The notes beneath the pieces were generated by a model, which was not told the DNA's origin, did no database searches, and was given only the letters and a program-made list of their open reading frames with translations. A program made the position numbers and the translations under genes. This document shows positions 45,801-57,513 of a DNA stretch of 64,000 nt, piece after piece. The DNA comes from Citrus sinensis (lineage: Eukaryota > Streptophyta > Magnoliopsida > Sapindales > Rutaceae), in NCBI RefSeq assembly GCF_022201045.2, contig NC_068559.1, positions 15,247,501 through 15,311,500 on the forward strand. Reading direction: 5' to 3'. Positions within the stretch are counted from its first letter, which is position 1, and every line of letters begins with the position of its first letter.

Positions 45801-47052
45801 TTTTGTAAACGTTTACTGATTTTGTTCATCTTTATTTAATCTTCTGATTCCTTATTCTCCCCCCCCCCCCCCTTCTTGGCCACTTGTTTAATAGAGAATA
45901 TTCTCATACTAGGTGAAAGTTTTGTTTTCTGATGGTTTTGAAATGCTATTTTGATGCAAGGGTTCGATTCCGGTTTCTCCAAACCCTTGGTGAATTGCAA
46001 TTTGGTATGGGATGGGGTGCTTGGGCAACTGGAAAAAAACATAAAATAATAGAAAAAATTGATCAAGCAACAATAGTGTTTGCTTTTTACCAATGTGGTT
46101 TATAACCATGTTATGCTTGCTTCCTTTATTGTTTCTTAGCCTGTATGCAAATTATTGTTTGTTATCTTTCTCTAATTGTGTATGCATCTTTTCCTTGCAG
46201 AGATGATCCTGAACTGGACAAAATAATGAAGGATAGAATAAGATGGGGAGATCCAATGGCTCATTTGGTCAAGGTATTGTAAGTCATATTTGTGGGTTTC
46301 AAGCACAATTTTACGCGGAAAAGTGTCTGGTACAGAGGTCATAAAAAATATTAGAAAAAAAAAAAAAAAACAGTTTTCATGTGGACAGTCACCAAGGAAC
46401 ATATAGTATATTTTGGCATCATCATCAATACCAAAGAGCTTTTTAATGCATACCGATTTTTTGTGGGTGAATCAGCATATGTTTTCCTTAGTCTACATAT
46501 AAATTTAGTGCTGATTTTGTGATATTTCTTTTCATTATGATGTAGAGGAAGCATTCTGAGCCGGTCCTTCAAGACCTAGGAGAAAACGAGAAGATGAAAG
46601 AATCGGGGTTTGTAATTCCTCAAGACATTCCTAGTCACAGCTGGATAAAAAGAGGATTAGATGCTGCACCAAATCGATATGGTATACGACCAGGAAGACA
46701 CTGGGATGGTGTCGATCGTAGTAATGGTTGGTTCACTTCCATTTCATTCTTGCCAGTTTTTTTTCAGTTTAGTTTCCTAGGTTGATAATCTACAATGAAT
46801 CTGCCTGTGGGTATCATTCTATCTATAATTAAATGTGGTAGTTCAATAATGTGGCCAACTCCCATTCGAGGTCACTCAAATGCAATGACAATAAAAACAC
46901 AATTATTTAGAGAAGAAATACTTATCTTAAAAATGTGACCGTTTTCTTCTGTTGTGCATCTTGTAGGATATGAAAAACAATTGTTCAAAAGAACGAATGA
47001 GAAACAAGCTACACAAAGAGAAGCTTATCTGTGGTCTGTTGCTGACATGTAA
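42844..47052 (+). CDS. BUD13: BUD13 homologue, RES-complex splicing factor
   Basis: Eight coding exons (42844-43054, 43149-44049, 45147-45211, 45319-45380, 45646-45749, 46201-46273, 46546-46726, 46967-47052) join in frame to 560 codons plus stop with GT-AG introns. Bud13/Cwc26 is part of the RES complex that joins the activated spliceosome. That role is family knowledge. The N terminus ([10 protein letters not shown]) is conserved. A Lys-rich run follows (residues about 23-37, from an AAG/GAA microsatellite). Exon 2 encodes a repeated S/D-L-S-P-P-R-x-R-R-x-x-x-(T/S)-P-S-P-E-P motif, about eight diverged copies. The C-terminal Bud13 domain starts near residue 371 and ends with [28 protein letters not shown] and Y-L-W-S-V-A-D-M. 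Nothing is missing. Confidence 0.95.
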
Positions 47053-47652
47053 CTTATGCTTTACCGGCTAGAATTTCTGCCGAGCCAGCTAGAAATGTGC
47101 GTCAGTTCAAATGCAGGGTTGTGAGTAGATGCAATGCAATCAGAAGGAATATTTGCATTTGTGTCGATCATTTAATGATGAGGATGTTCGTGGCTTTGAG
47201 CTTTATTCAATTGCAGGGCTATCCACACTGCAGCAGTGTTTGGAAACAAAATCAAGTTAGAAAGCAAACTTTAATCCTTTTCTCTAAGAGTTTTTATTTA
47301 TTATTTATTATTTATTTTTTGCTTCCAACACAAGGATTGATGGATAGACTAGGGCTGTTGAGAATGAATGAGATCAATGAGATCATGTATGTACCAAATC
47401 TAAATCAAGAATTGACATTGAGGTCAACTAGATTTGTGATTTTTGTAAGATTGTATTAATGTGATGGCGGGAACCTTTGTGGCTAATTTTGCCAATGTGA
47501 TTTCTCGATGACAAATTGAAAAATATCTGCTAACATGATGAATGTGGAATTAATTCGGAGGTTGAAATTATCACCCTAGTTTTAAAAATGTTTCAACAGA
47601 CTATTGTTTTAGAAGGGAAGATTATGTCAGCCGCTTCGAGAATATGAAAAGT
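47053..47652. other. BUD13 3' UTR and flank
   Basis: Downstream of the stop the sequence is moderately AT-rich without a recognised gene. The ORF at 47097-47459 has no domain and is probably UTR. Confidence 0.5.
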
Positions 47653-49115
47653 GGGAGCCGCCTATGTTGCAACAGTTGCAACATACCACTACTTTTGTCA
47701 TTTTATAATTTAACCATTGGATCCAAGGCAAGAATGGTAAAAGCAAATCCAACGGCAGGGTGTATTTATTTGGTTTTTTTCATTGTAATCCCTCTTATTT
47801 TTTGAAATGCTAGGAAAAAATATTATTATTATTTTATTTATTAGCTTAGTTGTTAAATGATATGAATAAGGAATAAGTATAAAATTTAAGAGAACTTTTA
47901 TTATTGATATTAGGCAATTACAATGCATGATTTAATACTCGTTTATTTATTCCACAAATTCATAAATATTTCGTAATTTATTAATTATTACTATCATTTT
48001 TAGATCTACTCTCATTATTTAAATTTATTAATTATTATTTTTATATTAATTATTAATAAATAAATATAATATAATATAACAAAATAATATTATAATATAA
48101 TTTATTTTTAATATTATAATTATTATAGTAAAAATAAAAAATAATTTTAATATATTTAATATTTCAATTAAGACAAAAGTTAGCACACTATAGTGAATTA
48201 TATAATTGACTACAATCTAACTTTAAAACTTCCAAACATAGGTAAGTAATAAATTAATGTGAACAATATTATAACAATATACAATATTATGTTCTAAACA
48301 CATTCTAATGGTGCGTTTATTAAATAAGAATTAAAATGAACTAGAATTGTAATAAGGAATTTGAATTAAAATAAGTTATTTACTTGAGCTATAGGAATTG
48401 GAATCGGAATGAACAACATTCCCATTGATGTGTTTACTTTATTTTATAATTGGAATAGACTATTATAAGTTATTAAAATGCCCTTTGTTAATTGTGTCCC
48501 TAATATTATTTGTATATATTATAATTAAACAATAATAATAATAAAACTAAAAATAATAATTATGACAATAATGTTAATTAAAAAAATTAAAAAATTTAAC
48601 AATAACAATAATAACAACAAAATTAACTGAAATAATAATATTAATAATGATAATAATAAAAATAATAAAAATTATTAATAAGTTTTAATAATAATAATAA
48701 CAATAATTAATAATAATTAAAATAATAAAGTTAATATATTTTAATAACAATAATTTTAATCATAACAAGATAAATATTAATATTAATGAATTAATTACAG
48801 TATAATAACAATTAAAATAATAAAAGAAATAAATTTTAATAATAATAATATAGTAATAATCATAAATAAAAATAATAAAAAATAATAAAATTTAATAGAA
48901 ATAATCTTATATAATAATAATGATATTAATAATAATAATAAAAAATTAAAATTCTTTTCAAATGTCATTTTATTTCAAAAATGGACTTATATGTAAATGT
49001 TTGTTACTTTTTGTGGCTATTGAATTTTCCAGAAAATATAAGGTAGTGTAATATAATCAAACACAAAATGATAAAAGTTGTTGTATGTTGCAACTGTTGC
49101 AACATAGGGGGACCC
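47653..49115. mobile_element. Mutator-like TIR element, relative of the one at 36.4-41.1 kb
   Basis: The left end reads GGGAGCCGCCTATGTTGCAA. The reverse complement of the right end reads GGGTCCCCCTATGTTGCAAC. Both continue CAGTTGCAACATAC and then ACTTTTGTCATTTT, so the inverted repeats run some 50 bases. The tip contains its own palindrome, TTGCAACAGTTGCAA. The flanks ATGAAAAGT (left) and GTGAAAGTG (right, interrupted by a hAT insertion) look like a diverged 9-bp duplication. The interior is very AT-rich, dominated by (AAT)n-type runs from about 48470 to 48930, with no coding sequence. Confidence 0.68.
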
Positions 49116-49120
49116 GTGAA

Positions 49121-50134
49121 CAGGGATAGCAATGGGGAGGGGAGGGGAGGGGACCGATCTCCCCGTATCCATTCCTGATATTTTGCGTATGTCCCCGTCC
49201 CCTCCCCGTCCCTGTCAGAATTACTTGAGAGAATCATCATCCCCTCCCCGAATAATAACAGGGGATCCCCGGGGGTCCCCGATCCCCGAATAATTAATAC
49301 ATTTTTTTTCAATTTTAAGTTAATCATATTAAAATAAAAAATTCAAATAAAAGTAAAGTTCGAAATATATCTTACATTAATATCTATTACAAAAGTCACA
49401 TACATTAAATTAGTAAGTAACGCAACATGTAAGGAATACAAACTTCTTTTACAAACTATCATGAACAAATTAATAGTTTAATACAAAATTGTTACAAATA
49501 AAATCGAATTTAGATTCAAAATTAACTTTTTCAATGGTGGCGTGGGCACTTTATAAATGTGGACTATTCCCTTTATAACACAATAGTTAAATCGGAGCAA
49601 ATCAAAAGTAAATATTAGATTAGATTAGATTAGATTAGATATTAACATTGTGATTCACTGTGGGCAATTATAACATCTAAAAATAAATAAAAAATAGATT
49701 TAAGTTTAAAATATTTAAAGAATATTAAAATTAAAAAAAAAAGGTTTGGCTAATAGAATCTACTCGATCTTTTTAATGTCCTAAATAAAAATTTAGGACT
49801 TTAATTAGTTAATTAGGCCTAAAAGTTTAATAATATAAATATTTTGATATTTTTTATTTTTACCAATATTTATAATTTTATAATTTAAATTTTATTATTT
49901 ATTTACTAGTAATTTTAAAAAATTAAAATAAAATTAAAAATTAAAATGGGGAAATGGGTAGGGGATGGGGATTCCACCTCATCTCCGTCCCCTCCCCGAA
50001 TAAGAAATTGGGTAAAAAAATTTCCCCGTCCCCTCCCCAAATAAGAAATTGGGTAAGAAATTATCCTCATACCCTCCCCGAATGAGAAAAATCCCCGAGG
50101 ATACCCGTCCCCGTGGGGATTTTTGTCATCCCTA
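49121..50134 (+). mobile_element. 1-kb hAT-type non-autonomous element, copy 1
   Basis: Exact 8-bp duplication CCCGTGAA at 49113-49120 and 50135-50142. The tips are CAGGGATAGCAATGGGGAGG and, in reverse complement from the right, TAGGGATGACAAAAATCC. GC-rich subterminal blocks of CCCCGTCCCCTCCCCG words surround an AT-rich middle with (TTAGA)n at about 49617-49640. It aligns end to end with the copy at 62705-63704. No transposase. Confidence 0.88.
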
Positions 50135-50470
50135 CCCGTGAAAGTGTATGTAGTTATTACAAATTTTTTTGTAATATTTTAAAATTATCTTAACTTTTAG
50201 TCTTATATCGACAAACTACTTTTTCATTATTTTCATTATCCATCATTAAAGAAGCTATTAATCTAAAAAAACATAAAAGAAAAGAATTTATTATAAAAAA
50301 TTATTTTTTTCCTAGAACTTTTTAAAATATTGTTTTACCTTCTTAAATGAATTTAAAGATGAGAAAGATAGTCTTTATCTTAAATATTTTAATGGTAACT
50401 AATGGAATTAATGAAAAAGTAATTGGTTGATATAAAATTAAGACTTCAGGTGATTTTGAGATATCATCAT

Positions 50471-50698
50471 AAACTCATAATAACTATGTATATTTTTAAT
50501 TTTTTAAGTTGGTTGATGGATAATTTTTCTTTTAAAAGTTAAAGAATATTTTTTTTAAGAATAAATATGTCTTTTGAGTGTGATAAACTCACAATAACTA
50601 TGTATATTTTTAATTTTTTAAGTTGGTTGATGGATAATTTTTCTTTTAAAAGTTAAAGAACATTTTTTTTAAGAATAAATATGTCTTTTGAGTGTGAT
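50471..50698 (+). repeat. 114-bp tandem duplication upstream of the PPR gene
   Basis: The unit starting AAACTCATAATAACTATG at 50471 is repeated from 50585 (AAACTCACAATAACTATG) with very few changes. It lies about 290-520 bases before the PPR start codon. Confidence 0.9.
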
Positions 50699-50989
50699 GA
50701 TTCAACTAAATTACTAGTATTTCATTTGAGTATAATTATTAAAAAAAAATGAAACCTTATAACTATTAAAAAGAAAAAAAATCGTCTGGGTGAACATTTT
50801 TCCAAAGTCCAAACCACCAAAAATTGGAAAAAAAAAATTATCAACCAAAATTCAATTATGATAGTGAATGATACTTTTGTCGCTTTCAATTTCAAAGCTC
50901 CCGGTATTCCCGCCATTTTTCATAACAGAAAAAGAGTGACCGCTAGACTCAAATTATAAGCAACTGAAAACCGCCATGTATCATCTCCT

Positions 50990-53248
50990 ATGTCACTTGA
51001 AAAGATCATTAAAACGCATAGAAACCTCTCTAAAGCCCCACAAAAACTCTGGCTTAACAAGGTATCTCTTGTGAGTGTCTTGACGGGGTGGGCCCATTTG
51101 GGGACGTTTGATAGAGGCAAATGGGTTCGTTCGTATAGTAAAAGTTGTAGGATTGACCCTAAACTGACCTTCAACGACTCTCAAATCCTCCACTATCTCT
51201 CAAGAAACAATCTCCAAGATGCAAGCAATCTGCTCGACAGTATGTCTGAACGAAACCACCCCAAAAGTCTTCTTGTCCATCTTACCTCATCAATCACAAA
51301 ATACTCAAAACGTGGCTTCATTGATGAAGCCAAAGCACTTTTTCAGCTCATGCCGCAGAGAAATGTTGTTAGTTATAACGCCATGTTATCTGGGTTTCTG
51401 CAGAATGGGAGGTTGAGCGAGGCTAGGAGATTGTTTGAGGAGATGCCGGAAAGGAATGTTGTGTCATGGACGGCGATGATTTGTGGTTTGGCAGATGCAG
51501 GGAGGGTATGTGAGGCGAGGAAGTTGTTTGAGGAGATGCCTGAGAGGAATGTTGTTTCATGGAACTCGATGGTTGTTGGGTTGATAAGGAATGGGGAGTT
51601 GAATGAGGCTCGAAAGGTTTTCAATAGTATGCCCATAAAGAATGTGATTTCTTGGAATGCTATGATTGCAGGGTATGTGGAGTGCTGTATGATGGGAGAG
51701 GCGAGCGTTTTGTTTGAGGAGATGGAGGAGAGGAATGTGGTTACGTGGACTAGTATGATATCGGGGTATTGTAGAGCAGGTGAAGTGGAGGAAGGGTATT
51801 GTTTGTTTCGGAGAATGCCAGAGAAGAATGTTGTTTCTTGGACAGCCATGATTGGCGGGTTTGCTTGGAATGGATTCCATAAAGAATCCTTGTTGCTTTT
51901 TATAGAGATGAAGGGAATTTGTGATGTAAGACCAAATAGAGAGACATTTATATCACTTGCTTATGCCTGTGCTGGCATGGGGTTTCCTCACCTTGTTAAG
52001 CAATTGCATGCTCAAGTGATTGTTAATGGTTTGGAACATGATGATTATGATGGAAGGCTCTCTAGGAGTCTGATTCAAATTTATTCTTTGTTTGGCATCA
52101 TAGACTTTGCAAACTGGATATTTAACAAGAATGGGAATAACTGCAATGTTCAGTCTTGTAATTCTATGATCAATGGTTATATTCGCTTTGGAAGGCTGGA
52201 AGAGGCTCAGAATTTGTTTGACACAGTACCTGTCAGGGATGAGATCTCATGGACTTCAATGATTGATGGGTATTTAAGTGTTGGGCAAGTATCAAATGCA
52301 TATTATCTTTTTCATAACATGCCTGACAGGGATGCAGTTGCATGGACAGCGATGATTTCGGGCCTTGTCCAAAATGAGCTTTTTGTAGACGCTACATATT
52401 TATTTATGGAAATGAGGGCTCATGGTGTTCCTCCCCTAAATGCTACATTCTCCGTTCTTTTTGGAGCTGCAGGTGCAACAGCAAATATTGATCTGGGGAG
52501 GCAGATTCACTGTGTGCTAATGAAAACAGAATCTGAATCTGACTTGATTCTTGAGAACTGTTTGATTTCAATGTATGCAAAATGTGGGGTAATAGACAAT
52601 GCATATAATGTTTTCTCAAATATGGTTTCTAGAGATTTGGTTTCTTGGAATTCCATGGTCATGGGGTTTTCACATCACGGGCTAGCAAATGAAACTCTGA
52701 AGGTCTTTGAATCCATGTTGGAATCTGGAACCCACCCAAATTCTGTTACGTTTTTGGGCATTCTATCAGCATGTAGTCATGCAGGGCTGGTTAGTCGAGG
52801 ATGGGAGTTGTTTAATGCAATGTTTGATGTTTATAAAATTGAACCAGGTCCAGAGCATTATGTTAGTATGATTAATCTTCTGGGTCGAGCAGGGAAAATT
52901 AAGGAAGCAGAGGAATTTGTGTTGACACTGCCTTTTGAACCTGATCATCGTATTTTGGGGGCATTGCTTGGTGCTTGTGGCTTTTTTGAAGGAAATGCGG
53001 AGATTGCTGAACATGCTGCCAAACGACTCCTTGAGCTGGATCCACTAAATGCTCCTGCACATGTGGTGCTCTGCAATATATATGCCGCAAGCGGTCGACA
53101 TGTTGAAGAGCACAAGTTGAGGATGGATATGGGCTTGAAGGGTGTGAGAAAGGTCCCTGGATGTAGCTGGCTAATGCGAAATGGTGGAATTCAAATGTTC
53201 CTGTCTGGAGACAAAATACCTGCTCAAGTAGCTGAAATATTGTTGTGA
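50990..53248 (+). CDS. pentatricopeptide repeat protein, PLS class with E-type end
   Basis: An intronless frame of 752 codons, as usual for plant PPR genes. From about residue 70 it is nearly all PPR units. The repeated short-type signature M-P-E-R-N-V-V-S-W-(N/T)-(A/S)-M-I-x-G appears many times between residues 125 and 300. A second run after residue 385 includes V-P-V-R-D-E-I-S-W and M-P-D-R-D-A-V-A-W. L-type units such as F-L-G-I-L-S-A-C-S-H-A-G-L-V lie near residue 585. The tail (E-P-D-H-R-I-L-G-A-L-L-G-A-C through G-C-S-W-L-M-R-N-G-G-I) is an E-type motif. There is no DYW deaminase. Such proteins bind organelle RNA and act mainly in C-to-U editing or processing. The overall pattern resembles Arabidopsis At1g32415, annotated as mitochondrial; that assignment is from memory. 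The Arg/Ser-containing first 50 residues could be a targeting peptide. The start is the first in-frame ATG. Confidence 0.93.
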   Translation: MSLEKIIKTHRNLSKAPQKLWLNKVSLVSVLTGWAHLGTFDRGKWVRSYSKSCRIDPKLTFNDSQILHYLSRNNLQDASNLLDSMSERNHPKSLLVHLTSSITKYSKRGFIDEAKALFQLMPQRNVVSYNAMLSGFLQNGRLSEARRLFEEMPERNVVSWTAMICGLADAGRVCEARKLFEEMPERNVVSWNSMVVGLIRNGELNEARKVFNSMPIKNVISWNAMIAGYVECCMMGEASVLFEEMEERNVVTWTSMISGYCRAGEVEEGYCLFRRMPEKNVVSWTAMIGGFAWNGFHKESLLLFIEMKGICDVRPNRETFISLAYACAGMGFPHLVKQLHAQVIVNGLEHDDYDGRLSRSLIQIYSLFGIIDFANWIFNKNGNNCNVQSCNSMINGYIRFGRLEEAQNLFDTVPVRDEISWTSMIDGYLSVGQVSNAYYLFHNMPDRDAVAWTAMISGLVQNELFVDATYLFMEMRAHGVPPLNATFSVLFGAAGATANIDLGRQIHCVLMKTESESDLILENCLISMYAKCGVIDNAYNVFSNMVSRDLVSWNSMVMGFSHHGLANETLKVFESMLESGTHPNSVTFLGILSACSHAGLVSRGWELFNAMFDVYKIEPGPEHYVSMINLLGRAGKIKEAEEFVLTLPFEPDHRILGALLGACGFFEGNAEIAEHAAKRLLELDPLNAPAHVVLCNIYAASGRHVEEHKLRMDMGLKGVRKVPGCSWLMRNGGIQMFLSGDKIPAQVAEILL

Positions 53249-54129
53249 AGGTATCATAAGCAATAGGGATGAGATGCATGAAGTGGTCAACTAAATACAG
53301 CGCAGGGTCGAGTCGTCATTTAATTGTATGATGAGAACCGCAAGCAGATCCAAGAGCCCATTATGAGTCCAAAGGAGTTGTTGATTGGAGTTGGAACAGT
53401 TAATATGCCAGAGTTTTGCCTCTGTTAGTTTATTTTAATCTGGTTGGTTGGATATGCTTATACAGGCACAGTGAAGTTACCTCCAATATTTATAACAAGG
53501 GAAATATTCTAAATAATTTTGGTTATCTGAAGTTCGTGAGAGAAAGTGGCTGCAAACATGACTTCTTTTCAATTTGTGGAAGAAAAGGATACACGAGATT
53601 TTCATGTGCTTTATATAAGCTTCTCACTTGTCAGTTTTCCAGATGACAGATACTGAATGGTGAGTACATAAAATTTGAACAAAAGGACAAGGGAATCCAT
53701 GGTACTTCTGTAGAAGTTTTTACTTTGAAAATATCATGCTTCTGAGGGATTATGGTGTCATATTGACTGAAAGTTGCTCTTGTTGTTGTAGTTATTTAAA
53801 CTAGTTCACATAATATGTTCTTGTAATTATATGTGATGTTTTGAGTCTGTTGAGCTTTATTGATCACAAGCTAGAGTTGGTTTACCTTCCTTCTATTATT
53901 TTAGCTAGGCTTTTTTATGAAACCTTAAGATGGATATTTGTTCTATGAAATGAACCTTTGGAATGTATGTTTGAAATTGCTTAGAATGCAAAGAAGTGAG
54001 AAAGGAAAAGTCAAGTTTTCTAGAATACATGAACATTACCAGTTCCCTATATTATAGCTTTAAAATTTGACACTATTCGTTTATTAACAACCGAAGTTGA
54101 TGGCCAATTTTTGTCTTTCGTTTTATCAG
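53249..54129. other. PPR 3' flank
   Basis: No gene recognised. The short ORF 53416-53646 has no domain. A 3' UTR probably covers the first few hundred bases. Confidence 0.45.
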
Positions 54130-55240
54130 GACAACAAATTGGAATGGCATGTGGGATTGGATCTACAGTTCTAAGCTAAAGCTAGACTGCAGAACATGGA
54201 ACTTGAGAAAGATGATTCAATCGCACAAACCATGTGAACAAACTAGCCATAGTTTCTTGGCTTGAATATATTGTAATTGTTGGAGAATTTTATGTAGTCT
54301 CGTGTCTATGAATTTTTCCCACTCAGAATCCCAATCTAGATTTTTTTTTTTCTTTTTAGGCTTCACTTGGCTTTTGGTTGATTATTCTCTACATATCATT
54401 TGATTCCCTTAATGTTTCATATACTATTTTCATAACAGTGTAAAATGTTTTCTAAATTTTTTTCAAGGAGGTACAAGAGATTTAGAGCTCAAATATAGGA
54501 GTTGAGGAGAAGTTGCTTTATATTTATGTTTATTTAGAAATATAAAACATTCTTAAAAAAGAAAATTGCTGAACATTGAAAAGTGAATCATACTAATTGA
54601 AAGTTCTGTTTATTTGGGGTTTGTAGCAGTACAAAATAGCTAAGAGATTAGTTTATGTACGGCATCGCATAGTAAAACCCTTGCATTCTTGCATTGTCAG
54701 TAAGCTGTAAGCAAGAGCATGCAGTGCTTTCCTATTCCTCATTGGCTAACTTGGAGTTATGTTTGCCTATAGATAAATTTGTACTCATATTGACTATTTC
54801 GTCCGAAAATGTTGCAGAAAAAACATTCTGGGCATGGTACTTCTGGACCTTTAAGGCTTTAAGATAGTGAGAAGATGAAGGAATCTGGGTTTATAATTCC
54901 TTAGAACATTGATGCTCACAGCTGGATAAAAAGAGGGGTCAGATGCTCCACCAAATTGATAAGGCCTATACGAAGAAGACATTTAAATGGGATTTGATTC
55001 CAGTAATGGTTTGTTCATTTCCATTTCAATCATGTTAAATGTTTTCGGATTATCTCCAAGAGGGGGTAGTCTGCTCTGAATCTCTTCTCGTGGACTATGA
55101 TTCGGTTAGCTCAATCATGTTGGATAGCTTCCATTTGAGGTCACTTGATATGAGCAGCAAGTGTTCAGTGGGATGAAATTGAGAATTGAGCTACAAAAGA
55201 GAAGCTTATTTTGTTGTTAGCTTCTGATATTGTAGTTTGG
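54130..55240 (+). pseudogene. decayed partial copy of BUD13 (exons 5, 7, 8)
   Basis: 54130-54236 aligns with BUD13 exon 5: AAATTGGAATGG, AAGCTAGACTGC, GGAACTTGAGAAAG. 54822-55010 aligns with exon 7: AACATTCTGGGCATGG, GAGAAGATGAAGGAATCTGG, CACAGCTGGATAAAAAGAGG. It continues into the same intron start, TTCATTTCCATTTCAAT. 55165-55240 aligns with exon 8: AAAGAGAAGCTTATTTTGTTG. Exon 6 is not clearly seen. Stops and indels are frequent. Because introns came along, it arose by DNA duplication, 8 kb downstream of the intact gene and beyond the PPR gene. Confidence 0.85.
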
Positions 55241-55426
55241 CATCCGCCAAGGAGGCGGGCAGACACCTATGTACGTTCTTTATCCCTGCATAATAGCATG
55301 AGGAAGCAGAATTTTTACTGAATAGCTAGAAATGTGTATCAAACATTATTGAATATCTAGATTGATTAACACTCGATTGTAATTATCATAATCAATAATC
55401 ACAAACTGGGTTTACCCCACGACTTG

Positions 55427-56780
55427 GGCATTGACAATTGGTTAAAAAAAAAAGTGAATAAAAACCAACAAAATCTGACCATTTGATGGTGTTCAATTGT
55501 GGGGTACAATACTCATGACGTAGGGTAGTCACAGCCTCTATTTAGACATATTCAAACACAAACCCATTTGGACTGATCTTGCCGTCTTAGATGGTTTTCG
55601 AAAACACAGTTGATCGGGTAGCTGGTTTTGGTATTATGTACTTGTCTCTTTTTTAATTTTGTGGAAATTTTGAGAAGTCGTCGACAGTAAAACGGAGCAA
55701 ATTTAGAACAAATTAAACATGTGAGTGCGAAGCTAAATGTTTGGTTGCTACAAAGTCAAGTCAAGTCGTCTGTAGAAATAAAGTGGCACTAGTCCTTAAT
55801 CCACATTACAGGCTGTGCAATAGATCATAATGAAAAAATAACTATAAAAATCGACAAATTGTCAAACATATATGATGCCTAGCTTATCAATATGTTTCAA
55901 GTTAATGAACTACCCATTACTTTTTGTACAAACTGACATTGATTTATGAAATCACCCACATAAGCCACATGATGGATATTTATTATTTTTATATTCACTC
56001 AATTAATAATATTATGTCACATCAATTTATATAAAAATTTGTGGTTTCATTACTACTATTTTTTATATGTCATCCCAAAAAAAATATAAATAAACTTCAA
56101 AGTCATGTCGCCGTTAGAAATAATGTCGCACAATCCTTTAATGTAGGTTACAATAGACCATTATAAACAACTAATTGAGTAATCAATTGCCAATCATATT
56201 AGCTCCCTTACCTTTCACGCAACATTATATATGTCATCCCATAATGGTAAACATTTGTTTAGTCTTTGTATTATGAATTAAGTATCTGTTAGTCCTTATA
56301 TTTAAAAAAAAAAATCTCAAAATATCCCTACTATTAAATATGATACACTCTTACATTTATTTTTTCTTTCTTTTTATAATAATACCCTTGCAAAATCTTT
56401 ACAATTTTTTTTTGCCAATATCGAATTACTATTAAATTAACCTTAAAAATAAAATAACATAATGAAATTTTTACATTAATTTTTATGTACTTTTATGGTT
56501 AATTTAATAAATTAATATTTTTTTTATTAATGTCCCCAAGATTTACAATGATATTTTTGAAAAAGTTGAGAAAAGTAAAGATAAAAGTGTAATACATTTA
56601 ATAATAGGGTTGTCTTGTGACAATTTTCAAAATAAAAGGATTAAATAAGTATTTAATTCAAAATATAAGGATTACCTTCCCAATAATAAATATAAGCACA
56701 AATAAAGTAGAGCTTTCAATTACCCTAGAACCCTAGAGCTTAATCGAGGCAGCTTTTTTTAAATTAGATTTTGAATTTTA
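55427..56780. repeat. segmental duplication, copy 1
   Basis: Aligns with 61105-62120. Shared landmarks are GGGCAT-GACAATTGGTT near 55430, CCCATTTGNACTGATCTTGC near 55565, TTTTGGTATTATGTACTTGT near 55627, AAAGTCATGTCGCCGTT near 56098 and ATATATGTCATCCC near 56225. Identity is moderate, with several indels. After about 56780 copy 1 is interrupted by the TIR element below, and it resumes near 57600 (TTCCATTGACC, TTTTTATGCCATATGNACGTG). No gene within. Confidence 0.75.
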
Positions 56781-57006
56781 TATTATCCAGCCTCTAACTT
56801 TTTTAAAAATATTATATATTTTTAATAGCTTTACATCCAATGGTATTTTCACAATAATGATAAAAAGAATAGTAAGGTATCACAATTGTAACGTAAATGG
56901 ATCCTATATATATATATATATAATTTTATTAAGTTACAACTGCTGTAACTTACAGTCCCTTCAAAAATCATGCGGGTCTCATCATTTGTTATAGCTTTTT
57001 ATATTA

Positions 57007-57513
57007 GGGAAATTATTATTCGTATTCCTTATATTTGCTCTGTTATAAAAAATACTACAACGCTTTGAGAGTGTATCAATCATCCACCCTAAATTAACAA
57101 AAGCTATCTGTTGATCTTTAAATCGTTAGCTACCGTTTGAAAGTTAACGGAATTATAGCGAATTGACATTTTTACCCCTGAAACTTAAATTAAAGGAAAT
57201 TATCATTTGTATACCCTTAAATTCTCTTATTATCAATTGTATACCTTTAAATTATCACTTGTATACCCTTAAATTCTCTTATTATCACTTGTATACCCTT
57301 AAATTATCACTTGTATACCCTTAAATTATCACTTGTGTCATATGAAAAGACCAAATTACCCCTCTAACGCCATCATATTTAAATGACAAGTAACGGTTTA
57401 GTGGGAGGCAAATATATTTTGTCAACTTAGGGTGGACGATTGATATACCCCCAAAATGTTGTAGTATTTTTTTATAACGGAGTAAACTAAGGGTATACAA
57501 ATGATCATTTTCC
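57007..57513. repeat. fold-back Mutator-type MITE, copy 1, 9-bp target duplication
   Basis: TTTATATTA flanks both sides (56998-57006 and 57514-57522). The arms start GGGAAATTATTATTCGTATTCC (left; here written with its two clear halves GGGAAATTATTATTCG and TATTCC) and GGAAAATGATCATTTGTATA (right, reverse complement). They share TACTACAACNNTTTGAG and TCCACCCTAA. The centre at about 57195-57340 holds a minisatellite of TTATCACTTGTATACCCTTA. Confidence 0.82.
57195..57340. repeat. minisatellite within the fold-back MITE
   Basis: The word TATCACTTGTATACCCTTAA (with variants TATCATTTG and TATCAATTG) recurs six times with spacings of about 23 and 33 bases, the longer form carrying an added TTCTCTTA. 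Confidence 0.8.

Noticed and set aside
45858..45873. Poly(C) run in a BUD13 intron
   Set aside because: Short simple repeat in a normal GT-AG intron; not notable by itself.
45960..45985. GGGTTCGATTCCGG word resembling a tRNA T-arm / box B
   Set aside because: No matching box A or cloverleaf at the right distance on either strand.
51373..51880. Long minus-strand ORFs inside the PPR gene
   Set aside because: They are antisense shadows of repeated PPR codons; the plus frame has the domain evidence.
52766..53279. Further minus-strand ORFs over the PPR 3' end
   Set aside because: Antisense shadow, no domain.
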